From assembly GCA_963739005.1 (NCBI GenBank), contig CAVTYQ010000007.1, positions 248,001 through 312,000 on the forward strand: a stretch of 64,000 nt of DNA. The letters run 5' to 3'. Shown here piece after piece: positions 1 through 8,937 of the stretch (its first letter is position 1; the number at the start of each line of letters is the position of its first letter). Source of the DNA: DASWJZ01 sp963739005. GTDB lineage: Bacteria > Pseudomonadota > Alphaproteobacteria > Rhizobiales > Afifellaceae. A program made the position numbers and the translations under genes. The notes under the pieces are model-generated. The model did not search any database and was not told where the DNA came from. It saw only the letters and a list, made by a program, of their open reading frames with translations.

Positions 1-58
1 TGATTGCAGCGCCGGGGCCTCCGTCGTGTCCAGGCTCACGCGGCCGGCGGCCGGTACG

Positions 59-274
59 TCAATTGAGGTCTTGCCCCGGCTTCCGCGGCGCAGGTACGGC
101 GGCGACGGGTGCTCCCGGTCGGTCGCCCAGCGCTTTCCCGCGCGCCTCGACCAGCGCCTGATCGATCAGGAAAACGAGGACGGCAAGCCCATCGTCGCCG
201 AGTAAAGCCGCCTCGTTTCGCAAATATTGGAGCTCTTTGACGGCGGCGCGCAGATATTCATCTCTCGTGGCCAT
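59..274 (-). CDS. Small hypothetical protein (71 aa)
   Basis: I do not recognise this protein and assign no function. The start is the ATG at 272-274, because the minus strand carries a strong ribosome-binding site (GAGGGGAG) just upstream; a longer reading to 376 has no such site and an arginine-rich, unlikely N-terminus. The product begins MATRDEYLRAAVKELQYL and is mostly helical in character, with an acidic/hydrophobic middle and an Ala/Pro-rich tail. It has no signal peptide or membrane segment. It is divergent from rlpA across about 420 bp. It is probably a cytoplasmic helical protein. Confidence 0.55.
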   Translation of the reverse strand: MATRDEYLRAAVKELQYLRNEAALLGDDGLAVLVFLIDQALVEARGKALGDRPGAPVAAVPAPRKPGQDLN

Positions 275-698
275 TTTCCGCTCCCCTCGCGAGGGCCTTC
301 GTCGGCACGCGGGTGCCTCCACGCGCGGAAACGCTTCGACGGCAAATGAAGTTCCGCGCTCACGGATTGTCTGCAACCGAAGGAAGATTTCCGCGTCTCA
401 GTCTGGAGAATGCAAAGTCACGCGCGAGAATGGCTTCTCCGAGGCACCGTTCCTTGCCCTGCGCTCACCCCGGCGGGTTAACGGATCGCGGCGGGCCGCG
501 CCTTTGCCCGGCTTCAAGCCCTGGTCGACCCCGCCTTGCTTTTGCCCTGATTCGACTTGCAAATTCGCCTCCGGCAAGAAGAATCGTGATCGCCTTGCGA
601 CGGTCCCGTTAGGGCTTTGGTAACGGCGTTTGTTAATCTTCTTCGGTCGAGCCGAGCCATACGCGGCGCGGACAACGGCCGGAAGACGAGGGGGTGTT
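275..698. other. Intergenic region between the small hypothetical gene and rlpA
   Basis: This 424-base stretch separates two divergent genes. Open frames on both strands exist here but have compositions typical of GC-rich shadow frames (Arg/Pro/Ser rich) and no matching ribosome-binding site. The last 100 bases are slightly AT-richer, for example around the TTGTTAATCTTC stretch at 629-640, and probably hold the rlpA promoter. I see no convincing RNA gene. Confidence 0.3.
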
Positions 699-1520
699 TT
701 GATTTCCAGGCAAGGCTTGACCCTGCGCGCTCACGTTTCCCTCAAGCGCGCGCTTGCAACAGTGGGCCTTTGCGGCGTTCTTGCCGCGTGTTCGGCAACG
801 AGCGGACCGGTGGTCGGGAGGTTCATTCCGAAAGCCCCGCCGGCGGCGGTTGACGCTGATGCTGCGACGAGTTCCGAGCCCGCCTACGTCGCCGCCGCGA
901 ACAGCAAGGGCTTCGGATTCATGCACGCGACCGGTGCGGCGGACGCAACGCCATCCGTGCCGCACAAGGTCGCGGCAGCCGGCGACGTAAAGAACTACAG
1001 CGCCGTCGGGATGGCCTCGTGGTACGGCACACAATTCAACGGGCGGCCGACCGCGAACGGCGAAACCTTCAACCGGCTGGCGCTGACCGCCGCGCACCTT
1101 TCGTTGCCGCTTCCAAGCTATGTGCGCGTGACGAACCTGGAGAACAACCGCTCCATCACCGTCCGCGTCAACGACCGCGGGCCCTATGTCGGCAACCGCC
1201 TGATCGACGTGTCCGAGCAGACCGCGGAGCTTCTCGCCTTCCGCCGCCACGGGACGACGCGGGTCAAGGTCGACTATGTCGGGCCGGCGCCGGTCGACGC
1301 CGACGACGGGCAGATGCTTCTCGCCACCTATCGCGGCCCGTCGAAGACACGCGCGGCCGTGGTGGCGGCGGCGAACCGTCCGCTGCCGACGCGCGTCGCC
1401 TTCGCCGACGAGCCGGACGCGGGCAGTGGGGCAAGGGCCATGGATCAGCTCACCACCCGCCCGTCGGTGATGAACCGCATCCTGATGGCCTTCAACGTCG
1501 CCGGCTTCGCCGGCAACTAG
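699..1520 (+). CDS. rlpA: Septal ring lytic transglycosylase RlpA-like lipoprotein
   Basis: RlpA proteins are outer-membrane lipoproteins that cleave denuded peptidoglycan at the septum. The product has a positively charged N-terminus, a hydrophobic stretch and a lipobox ending VLAAC, so it should be lipidated. The double-psi beta-barrel domain is clear: GMASWYGTQFNGRPTANGE, then TVRVNDRGPYVGNRLIDVS, with the catalytic-type Asp in NDRGP. There is no C-terminal SPOR domain. No ATG lies upstream of the signal sequence; I chose TTG at 699 because GACGAGGGG precedes it. TTG at 717 is the alternative. It is followed by a D,D-carboxypeptidase gene, so the pair serves peptidoglycan remodelling. Confidence 0.88.
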   Translation: MISRQGLTLRAHVSLKRALATVGLCGVLAACSATSGPVVGRFIPKAPPAAVDADAATSSEPAYVAAANSKGFGFMHATGAADATPSVPHKVAAAGDVKNYSAVGMASWYGTQFNGRPTANGETFNRLALTAAHLSLPLPSYVRVTNLENNRSITVRVNDRGPYVGNRLIDVSEQTAELLAFRRHGTTRVKVDYVGPAPVDADDGQMLLATYRGPSKTRAAVVAAANRPLPTRVAFADEPDAGSGARAMDQLTTRPSVMNRILMAFNVAGFAGN

Positions 1521-1637
1521 CCTGCCGGTGCCGCGCGGCGACGCGCTCGCTCCAGAATTTCCGGCCGAACTTGATTCCCGCGGCGGCGCGGCGTTTCATG
1601 GCGCAAGCTTCCGCGCAAATCGAGTCAGGACCGTTCA

Positions 1638-2801
1638 TTGAGGCCGTTCGCAGCAATCCGCGCACTCTTCATCTGCCTGGCGTTTTCAGCCTTCTGCGCA
1701 GCCCCGGCCGCCGCGCAGCCCTTCGACACCAAGGCGCCCAACGCCATCCTTGTCGACTACGAGACCGGCACCGTGCTCTTCGAGAAGGCGGCGGACGAGC
1801 CGTTCGAGCCGGCTTCGATGACGAAGCTCATGACCGCCGACCTCATTTTCGACGCGCTCAAGAGCGGGAAGCTCAAGGAGAGCGACGCGTTCAACGTCTC
1901 CGAACACGCCTGGCGGACCGGCGGTGCGCCGGCCGGGGGGTCAGCGATGTACGCGGAAATCCACTCCGACATACCGGTGCAGGACCTTCTGCGCGGGCTG
2001 ATCGTGCAGTCCGGCAACGACGCGGCGATCGTGCTCGCCGAGGGGCTCGCGGGCTCCGAGCAGGCCTTCGTCGACCGCATGAACGAACGCGCCGCCGCGC
2101 TCGGGATGACCGGCACGCATTTCGCCAACCCGAACGGCCTCTTCGACCCCGACCAGAAGATGACCGCGCGCGATCTCGCGACGCTCGCGCGCACGGTCAT
2201 CCACGATTTCCCCGAATATTATCCGATCTTCTCCGAGCCCGAATTCACCTGGAACAAGATCCGCCAGCTGAACAAGAATCCGCTCGTCGGCGACAATATC
2301 GGCGTGGACGGCCTGAAGACCGGCTACATCAAGGAGTCGGGCTACGACGTCACCGCTTCGGCACTAAGAGACGGGCAGCGGCTCATCCTCGTGGTTGCCG
2401 GGCTTTCCTCCGAATCAGACCGCGAAGCGGAGGCGAAGAGGATACTCGACTGGGGCTTCCGCAGCTTCCAGAAGATCACCGCCTATGAGAAGGATGAGAT
2501 CGTGACGGAGGCGTCGGTCTACGGCGGGGAGATCGGTCACGTGCCGCTCAAGGCGGGAAGCGCCGTCACCTTCCTGGCGCCGCGCGACGGCAAGGAGAGG
2601 CTGAAGGCGTCGGTCGTCTATCAGGGGCCGCTGATGGCGCCGGTCAAGGAAGGGATCGAGGTCGGTGCGCTCAAGGTCTGGAGCGGCGACCGCCTGATCC
2701 AGGAGACGCCGCTGTTTACGGCGGGGTCGGTGCAGCGCGGACCGCTCCACGCGCGCGCGCTCGACGCGCTGGGCGAACTGCTCTTCGGCTGGCTTCCGTG
2801 A
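1638..2801 (+). CDS. D-alanyl-D-alanine carboxypeptidase (DacF/PBP6-like, S11 family)
   Basis: Penicillin-binding carboxypeptidase that trims the terminal D-Ala from peptidoglycan stem peptides in the periplasm. It has a Sec signal peptide (about residues 1-27, ending APAAAQ) and all three active-site motifs of the family: SMTK at 60-63, SGN at 125-127 and KTG at 227-229. The C-terminal PBP5-type beta domain covers roughly residues 280-365, followed by an amphipathic, probably membrane-binding tail ending LLFGWLP. At 387 aa it is a normal length. The start is TTG at 1638. It overlaps tmk by four bases (GTGA), indicating coupled translation. Confidence 0.92.
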   Translation: MRPFAAIRALFICLAFSAFCAAPAAAQPFDTKAPNAILVDYETGTVLFEKAADEPFEPASMTKLMTADLIFDALKSGKLKESDAFNVSEHAWRTGGAPAGGSAMYAEIHSDIPVQDLLRGLIVQSGNDAAIVLAEGLAGSEQAFVDRMNERAAALGMTGTHFANPNGLFDPDQKMTARDLATLARTVIHDFPEYYPIFSEPEFTWNKIRQLNKNPLVGDNIGVDGLKTGYIKESGYDVTASALRDGQRLILVVAGLSSESDREAEAKRILDWGFRSFQKITAYEKDEIVTEASVYGGEIGHVPLKAGSAVTFLAPRDGKERLKASVVYQGPLMAPVKEGIEVGALKVWSGDRLIQETPLFTAGSVQRGPLHARALDALGELLFGWLP

Positions 2802-3442
2802 AAGGGCGGGGGCGCTTCATCACTCTTGAAGGCGGCGAGGGAGCGGGAAAATCCGGGCACGCGGCGCGGCTTGCCGACTGGCTGAGAGGCGAGGGGGTCG
2901 ACGTCCTCGTCACCCGCGAGCCGGGCGGCTCGCCCCGCGCCGAGGCGCTCCGCGAGCTTCTCCTTGGCGGGCGGTTCGCCGCGCGCGGCCCGGAGACCGA
3001 AGCGCTCGTTTTCGCGCTCGCCCGCGCCGACCACCTCGCCGTCGTCATCCGGCCGGCGCTCGCGGCTGGGACATGGGTGATCTGCGACCGTTTCATGGAT
3101 TCCACGCGCGCCTATCAGGGCTCCGCGGGGGTCGACGCGAAGCTCCTCGACCTGATCGAAGCGATCGTCGTCGGCGAAGACCGCCCCGATCTCACGCTGA
3201 TCCTCGACGTTCCGGCCGCGCTCGGCCTTGAGCGCGCACGCAAGAAGAAGCCGGCGCCCGACCGCTTCGAGAGCGACGGCGTCGCGCTTCACGAGGCGCG
3301 GCGGCAGGCATTCCTGGCGATCGCGGCGCGCGAGCCGGAACGCTGCGTGGTGATCGACGCGACGCTGGACAAGACGGCGGTCGCTGAAGCGATCCGGAGT
3401 GCCGTGGCTGCTCGGCTGAAGCCTGGCAAGGCGACGGGCTGA
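2798..3442 (+). CDS. tmk: Thymidylate kinase
   Basis: Phosphorylates dTMP to dTDP for DNA synthesis in the cytoplasm. Visible motifs are the P-loop GEGAGKS (residues 13-19), the DR(Y/F) motif DRFMDSTRAYQG, and a lysine-rich LID segment (RARKKK) before PDRFES. The length of 214 aa is usual. It starts with GTG inside the stop codon of the carboxypeptidase gene and is followed four bases later by holB, an order common in Hyphomicrobiales (dac-tmk-holB-metG-tatD). One oddity: the residue after GKS is Gly rather than the usual Thr. Confidence 0.95.
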   Translation: MKGRGRFITLEGGEGAGKSGHAARLADWLRGEGVDVLVTREPGGSPRAEALRELLLGGRFAARGPETEALVFALARADHLAVVIRPALAAGTWVICDRFMDSTRAYQGSAGVDAKLLDLIEAIVVGEDRPDLTLILDVPAALGLERARKKKPAPDRFESDGVALHEARRQAFLAIAAREPERCVVIDATLDKTAVAEAIRSAVAARLKPGKATG

Positions 3443-3446
3443 GCCG

Positions 3447-4532
3447 ATGGCACGCGCCCCGAAGCTTGAGGAGGAACGCCCGCCCTTCGACGCGCTCGAA
3501 GGCGTCGCGCTGCCGCGCCAGACGACGATGCTCGCCGGGCATCACGCGGCCGAAGCGGCGCTCCTCGACGCCTACCGGTCAGGGCGCATGCACCACGGCT
3601 GGATCCTCGCCGGCGAGCGCGGGATCGGGAAAGCGACGCTCGCCTTCCGGCTCGCCCGCTTCCTCTTCGCACATCCCGACCCGACCGCTGCGGATGTGCA
3701 AGCGGCGAGCGATCTCTTCGTCCCGGCGGAGCATCCGGCCTCACACCGCATGGCCGCCGGCGCGCACGGCAACCTCCTCCATCTGCAGCGCGACTGGAAC
3801 GAGCGGGACAAGCGCTACCGCACCGAACTTTCGGTCGAATCGATCCGCAGGATCACACCTTTTCTCGGCACGACAGCGGGCGAGGGGGGGTGGCGCGTCG
3901 TCATCGTCGACACAGCCGACGACATGAACCGCAACGCCGCGAACGCCATCCTGAAGAACCTCGAGGAGCCACCACGGCGGACGCTCTTCCTGCTCATCAC
4001 GGAGCGGCGCGGCTCGCTGCTCCCGACCATCCTCTCGCGTTGCCGCACGCTTCACGTTGAGCCGCTCTCAACCGCCGATACCGACGCCGTGGTGAAAGCC
4101 GCGGCGCCGGACGCCGGGGAGGGGACCGATCCGGAGCTTTCGGCAGCGCTCGCGGCGGGGAGCCCGCGCCGGCTCATCGAACTTCGCCGCCAGGGCGGCG
4201 TGGAACTCTACCGGCTCATGCGCGACGCGATCGAGAAGGGCGACCGCCCGGCGCAGTTCAAGCTCGCGACGCGGGCGGGCGACGCCGCCGGCATGCAGCA
4301 GTTCCTGGAGCTTTTCGAGGGGTATCTCAGCCGTCGCATTCGCGGCCGCTCCGAGCCGGAGGCGGCGGAAGCGGCTCCGGCGCTGCCGCTTGTCACCTGG
4401 GCGGGCTTGTGGGAAAAGGCCACGCTTTCCGGAGGCGAGGTCGAGGAATACAACCTCGACCGTCGGCAGTTCGTGCTCGACCTTCTCGAGACCTCGGCGG
4501 CCGCCGTTCGTCGGCCCGGAAGCTCAATCTGA
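3447..4532 (+). CDS. holB: DNA polymerase III subunit delta prime
   Basis: Clamp-loader subunit that helps load the beta sliding clamp at the replication fork. The N-terminal AAA+ fold shows a Walker-A-like GERGIGKATLA in which the terminal Ser/Thr is Ala, consistent with a non-hydrolysing subunit, and the sensor-type region ANAILKNLEEPP followed by TILSRCRTLHVEPL (SRC motif). No zinc-binding cysteine cluster is obvious. At 361 aa it matches alphaproteobacterial homologues. It lies between tmk and metG, the usual neighbours. Confidence 0.92.
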   Translation: MARAPKLEEERPPFDALEGVALPRQTTMLAGHHAAEAALLDAYRSGRMHHGWILAGERGIGKATLAFRLARFLFAHPDPTAADVQAASDLFVPAEHPASHRMAAGAHGNLLHLQRDWNERDKRYRTELSVESIRRITPFLGTTAGEGGWRVVIVDTADDMNRNAANAILKNLEEPPRRTLFLLITERRGSLLPTILSRCRTLHVEPLSTADTDAVVKAAAPDAGEGTDPELSAALAAGSPRRLIELRRQGGVELYRLMRDAIEKGDRPAQFKLATRAGDAAGMQQFLELFEGYLSRRIRGRSEPEAAEAAPALPLVTWAGLWEKATLSGGEVEEYNLDRRQFVLDLLETSAAAVRRPGSSI

Positions 4533-4553
4533 CACCACGTTGCCGGATCCCCG

Positions 4554-6101
4554 ATGGCCGAGAAATTCTACATCACGACGCCGATCTTCTATCCGAATGG
4601 CGTCCCACATATCGGCCATGCCTACAACATGATCGCGAGCGACGTGATCGCGCGCTTCGAGCGGCTCGACGGCAAGGACGTGTTCTTCCTGACCGGGACC
4701 GATGAGCATGGCCTGAAGATGCAGCAGACGGCCATCGCGCAGGGGCTGACGCCGCGCGACCTCGCCGACCGAAACTCGCAGGTCTTCCGCGATCTCGTCG
4801 CGAGGCTCGGCCTTTCCAACGACGACTTCATTCGCACGACCGAGCCGCGCCACTATCTGGCATCGCAGGAGATCTGGCGGCGCATGGATGCCGCCGGCGA
4901 CATCTACCTCGGCCGCTATGCCGGCTGGTACTCAGTCCGCCAGGAGCAATATTTCGACGAAGGCGAGACTAAGCTCGGGGAGGACGGCGTCAGGCGCGAG
5001 CCGCTCGGCTCCCCGGTCGAATGGGTCGAGGAGGAGAGCTACTTCTTCCGTCTTTCCGCCTACCAGGAGAAGCTCCTCGCGCACTACGAAGCGAACCCCG
5101 ACTTCGTCGGACCGCGCGAGCGGCGGAACGAGGTGGCGAGCTTCGTCAAGGCCGGGCTCAACGATCTTTCGATCTCGCGCACGACCTTCAACTGGGGCGT
5201 GCCGGTCCCAAACGACCCGAAGCACGTGATGTACGTGTGGGTCGACGCGCTGACCAACTACATCACCGCCGCCGGCTTCCCCGACGAGACGGCGCCGCGC
5301 TGGCGCTATTGGCCGGCCGACATCCACCTGATCGGCAAGGACATCGTGCGCTTCCACGCCGTCTATTGGCCGGCCTTCCTGATGTCGGCGGGGATCGCGC
5401 TGCCGAAGCGCGTCTTCGGTCACGGCTTCCTGTTCAACCGCGGTGAGAAGATGTCGAAGTCGGTCGGCAACGTCGTCGATCCCTTCACCATCAGCGCGCA
5501 CTACGGCGTCGACCAGGTGCGCTACTTCTTCATGCGCGAAGTGTCGTTCGGACAGGACGGCGCCTACAGCCACGATGCCATCGTGAACCGCATCAATGCC
5601 GACCTTGCCAACGACCTCGGCAACCTGGCGCAGCGCTCGCTATCGATGATCGGCCGCTACGCGGATGGGGTGGTGCCGACGCCCGGCACCTTCACGGCCG
5701 AGGACCAAACGCTGCTTGCCGCCGCCGACGGGCTCATCGAGCGCTGCCGCTTCGAGATGAGCCAGCTCGCAATCCACCTGATGCTAACGGCGATCTGGCA
5801 GGTTGTCGCCGACGCCAACCGCTATTTTGCGTCGCAGGAACCGTGGGCGCTCCGAAAGAGCGACCCGGCGCGGATGGCGACGGTGCTCTACGTGACCGCC
5901 GAAGTGGTGCGGCAGGTCGGGATCCTGGTGCAGCCGGTGATGCCAAGCGCGGCGGCGCGGCTTCTCGACCTCGTTGCGGCGCCTGCCGACGCGCGGACCT
6001 TCGCGAGCCTCAGAGAGGCGGGGCGGCTCAAGCCCGGAGCGGCGCTGCCGGCGGCCGAGCCCATCTTCCCGCGCTACGTGGAGAAGGAGACGAGCGCGTA
6101 G
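4554..6101 (+). CDS. metG: Methionyl-tRNA synthetase
   Basis: Charges tRNA-Met in the cytoplasm. Both class I signatures are present: HIGH at residues 19-22 and KMSKS at 299-303, with the anticodon-binding helical domain in the C-terminal third. The length (515 aa) fits the form without the C-terminal dimerisation domain. The gene follows holB by 21 bases and ends six bases before the stop of the opposed GGDEF-EAL gene. A hairpin-forming GCGCGTC/GACGCGC repeat at about 6104-6121 lies over the shared 3' end but has no T-run. Confidence 0.96.
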   Translation: MAEKFYITTPIFYPNGVPHIGHAYNMIASDVIARFERLDGKDVFFLTGTDEHGLKMQQTAIAQGLTPRDLADRNSQVFRDLVARLGLSNDDFIRTTEPRHYLASQEIWRRMDAAGDIYLGRYAGWYSVRQEQYFDEGETKLGEDGVRREPLGSPVEWVEEESYFFRLSAYQEKLLAHYEANPDFVGPRERRNEVASFVKAGLNDLSISRTTFNWGVPVPNDPKHVMYVWVDALTNYITAAGFPDETAPRWRYWPADIHLIGKDIVRFHAVYWPAFLMSAGIALPKRVFGHGFLFNRGEKMSKSVGNVVDPFTISAHYGVDQVRYFFMREVSFGQDGAYSHDAIVNRINADLANDLGNLAQRSLSMIGRYADGVVPTPGTFTAEDQTLLAAADGLIERCRFEMSQLAIHLMLTAIWQVVADANRYFASQEPWALRKSDPARMATVLYVTAEVVRQVGILVQPVMPSAAARLLDLVAAPADARTFASLREAGRLKPGAALPAAEPIFPRYVEKETSA

Positions 6102-6107
6102 CGCGCG

Positions 6108-7802
6108 TCAGGCGACGCGCCGCACGCCGCACTGGCGGTCGAGCAACTCGATGATCAATTCCTTCGGGAGTGGCCGCGAGAAGAGATAGCCCTGCAGCTC
6201 GGTGCAGCCGGTGGCGGCGAGGAACGTCCGCTGCTCCTCTGTCTCCACGCCTTCAGCCGTGACCATCAGCCCGAGCGTCTTGCCGATATTCGCCACGGCC
6301 TGGACGATCGCGGCAGAGTCGGCCGACTGCCCGAGATGCTGCACGAAGGAGCGGTCGATCTTCACCTTGTCGACCTCAAGCCGGCGCAGGTGCGCGAGGC
6401 TCGAATAGCCGGTGCCGAAATCATCAAGCGCGATCCTGACGCCGGCAGCACGGAGGTCCCGCATACTGCAGGCCACCACGCCGTCGGCATTGAAGAGCGC
6501 GTTCTCGGTGACCTCAAGCTGCAACCGGTTCGGATCGAATCCGCACTCGTTGATGATGCGCAGAAACCGGTGGGCCAGCTGCGGATCGCGCAGCTGAACG
6601 GGCGAGACATTGACCGCCAGGGCGATGTTCGGCCACGGGCTCAGCGTCTTGCACGCGTTGGCGAGAACCCATTCGCCAAGCTGTGCGATGAGACCCGTCT
6701 CCTCGGCGACCGGGATGAACTGGGTCGGTCCGAGGAACCCGAGCGTCGGGTGCCGCCAGCGCACCAGCGCTTCGACGCCGATCAGCTCTTCGCCGACGTT
6801 CGAATAGAGCGGCTGATAGTAGAGATCCAAGCCGCGCTCCGCAGTGAGCGCCGTGCGCAGCTCGGCGTGGATCAGGATGCGTCGTTTGCGCCGCTCGTCC
6901 ATCTCGTCGGAAAACATGCGGAAGCAGCCGCGGCCTTCGCTCTTCGCCTTGTAGAGCGCCACGTCGGCCTTACGCAGGAGGTCGGTGTAGCGGCAGTCCG
7001 GCTCGCTTGCGAGCACGACGCCGATCGACGCGCTGATGAAGGCCTTCATGCCGGCGACATCGAAAGGCGAGCCGGCTACCTCCAGGATACGCCCGCACAA
7101 AGCGTCGAGGGATAAGGGGTCGTCGACGTCGCATACGAGGACCGCAAATTCGTCGCCACCGAGGCGGGCGACCGTGTCGCCGGCCCTGACGACGCCGGCA
7201 ATGCGGCTCGCAAATTCTCGGATCAGCTCGTCGCCAGCCTGGTGGCCATGGCGGTCGTTGATGTCCTTGAACCCATCGAGATCGATATAGAGCAGGGCGC
7301 AACGCCTCGACCCGCGCGCGACCCTGGCAAGCTCCTGGTCGACGCGGTCGTTCAGGAGCGTCCGGTTCGCGAGCCCGCTCAGCGAGTCGTGAAGCGCGAG
7401 GTAGCGGCTGTGCGCCTCGGCCTCGCGGAAAGCGGTGATGTCGTTGATGATAGCGACGAGGAGGGGGATTTCATTGGCGCCGACATGCACGAGACGCTTG
7501 TGCGTAACGATGGTGCGGACATTGCCGTTCAGGTCGGTGTGCTGCTCCTCGTTCTCATTCTCGTCGCCAGAGGTGAAAACGCGATCGTCGATGGTCCAGA
7601 ACACCTCGGCCTGCTCGGCCGGCACGATGTCGAAGTCGGATTTCCCGATCAGCTTCTCCCGCGGCAATCCCATGAATTTGCACATGGCCGCGTTAAGCAG
7701 GACCCAGCGATGCTCGCGGTCCTTCACGAAGATCGGGCTCGCGACGACATCGATGATCGTCTGCAGGGCCTCGATGCTGTCGATTGCCTCGATCGGCGTC
7801 AT
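6108..7802 (-). CDS. PAS-GGDEF-EAL cyclic-di-GMP regulatory protein
   Basis: Predicted cytoplasmic protein that makes and/or degrades c-di-GMP. The order is an N-terminal PAS domain (about residues 10-130), a GGDEF diguanylate cyclase domain (GGDEF at 215-219), then an EAL phosphodiesterase domain (EAL at 344-346) that retains the DDFGTGYSSL loop and KIDRSFV. Both active sites look intact, so either activity is possible. I chose ATG at 7802, giving 564 aa; the frame is open to 7958 but that part is basic and lacks domain similarity. There are no membrane segments. The gene is convergent with metG and divergent from tatD. Confidence 0.93.
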   Translation of the reverse strand: MTPIEAIDSIEALQTIIDVVASPIFVKDREHRWVLLNAAMCKFMGLPREKLIGKSDFDIVPAEQAEVFWTIDDRVFTSGDENENEEQHTDLNGNVRTIVTHKRLVHVGANEIPLLVAIINDITAFREAEAHSRYLALHDSLSGLANRTLLNDRVDQELARVARGSRRCALLYIDLDGFKDINDRHGHQAGDELIREFASRIAGVVRAGDTVARLGGDEFAVLVCDVDDPLSLDALCGRILEVAGSPFDVAGMKAFISASIGVVLASEPDCRYTDLLRKADVALYKAKSEGRGCFRMFSDEMDERRKRRILIHAELRTALTAERGLDLYYQPLYSNVGEELIGVEALVRWRHPTLGFLGPTQFIPVAEETGLIAQLGEWVLANACKTLSPWPNIALAVNVSPVQLRDPQLAHRFLRIINECGFDPNRLQLEVTENALFNADGVVACSMRDLRAAGVRIALDDFGTGYSSLAHLRRLEVDKVKIDRSFVQHLGQSADSAAIVQAVANIGKTLGLMVTAEGVETEEQRTFLAATGCTELQGYLFSRPLPKELIIELLDRQCGVRRVA

Positions 7803-8148
7803 TCTTGTTTCTTTAGGTAGCCGCGCGACCTTCCCCGATCGCAACCTTCTGCCTACGCCAAAACCAATTGCATCCGCCTGAATCCGATTTCTCGAATTGT
7901 CGGAAAGCTTGTCGCGACGGGCGAATTTCCCGTTAGGGCTGTCGCTGTTCCGCCTCAATCGCGCGGTCGAGCCAGGGGCAAATGCGTTTATTTCCCAGTG
8001 ACATAGGGAATGCGGCTTCGTGCAGTTCTTTCACGCGATGCCGGCGTCCGGCACGCCGACCGCCATCGGTCTCGGCCGTGATCGACCTCGGCAAGAAGAA
8101 TCCCTAGAACGGGCGGCGGCCTGGGTCTCTTCCTCCGGATTCCACTTC
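7803..8148. other. Divergent promoter region between GGDEF-EAL gene and tatD
   Basis: This is 346 bases between two divergently transcribed genes. It contains AT-richer parts (for example around 7855-7900 and 7980-8010) that could be promoters for either gene. An open frame enters from 8020 into tatD, but the extra 43 codons do not resemble TatD. I see no RNA gene or clear operator. Confidence 0.3.
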
Positions 8149-8928
8149 ATGCTCGTCGACAGCCATTGCCACCTCGATTTCCCCGATTTCGCCGACGAAC
8201 TTGACCAGGTCGTCACGCGCGCCGCGGCGGCCGGGGTCGGCGCGTTGGTGACGATCTCGACGCGCGTCCGGCGCTTCGACGCAGTCAGGGCGGTCGCCGA
8301 GCGCTTCGACAAAGTCTACTGCTCGGTCGGCACGCATCCGCACAACGCGCATGAAGAGCTCGACGTCACGGCGGCGGACCTCGCCAAGATCGCCGAGCAT
8401 CCGAAGGTCGTGGCGATCGGGGAAGCGGGGCTCGATTACCACTACGACAACTCGCCCCGCGACGCGCAGATGGCGGGCTTTCGGACCCACATCGCAGCGG
8501 CGCGCGCGACCGGCCTTCCGCTCGTGATCCACGCACGCGAAGCGGACGCGCATCTCGGCGAGGTATTGAAGGAGGAGACAAAGACGGGGGCTTTTCCCGC
8601 CGTGCTGCATTGCTTTTCGTCGGGCCGCGCACTCGCCGAGACCGGGCTCTCGCTCGGCCATTACGTTTCATTTTCGGGCATTCTCACCTTCAAGAACTCA
8701 CAGGAGATCAGAGACATAGCCCGCGATCTTCCAGCCGATCGGATACTCGTTGAGACCGACGCGCCGTATCTCGCGCCGCCGCCGCACCGGGGAAAGCGGA
8801 ACGAACCGGCCTTCGTCGCCGAGACAGCAGCGGTACTCGCGAAGACGCGCGGCGTCAGCCCGGAAGCGATCGCCGCGCAGACGACTGAGAACTTCTTCCG
8901 CCTTTTCTCCAAAGTGCCGCGGCGCTGA
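8149..8928 (+). CDS. tatD: TatD family metal-dependent hydrolase
   Basis: TatD proteins are metal-dependent (TIM-barrel amidohydrolase-like) 3'-5' DNases. The first metal motif is at the N-terminus (DSHCHLDFPD, His6 and His8), a conserved Glu lies in AIGEAGLDYHY, further histidines occur in LVIHARE and VLHCFSSG, and the terminal Asp in VETDAPYLAPPPHRGKRNEP. The start is the ATG directly before the motif, giving 259 aa, the family norm; the upstream extension has no similarity. It is followed nine bases later by the MBL-fold gene, its usual partner in rhizobia. Confidence 0.94.
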   Translation: MLVDSHCHLDFPDFADELDQVVTRAAAAGVGALVTISTRVRRFDAVRAVAERFDKVYCSVGTHPHNAHEELDVTAADLAKIAEHPKVVAIGEAGLDYHYDNSPRDAQMAGFRTHIAAARATGLPLVIHAREADAHLGEVLKEETKTGAFPAVLHCFSSGRALAETGLSLGHYVSFSGILTFKNSQEIRDIARDLPADRILVETDAPYLAPPPHRGKRNEPAFVAETAAVLAKTRGVSPEAIAAQTTENFFRLFSKVPRR

Positions 8929-8937
8929 GGGCGTGCT

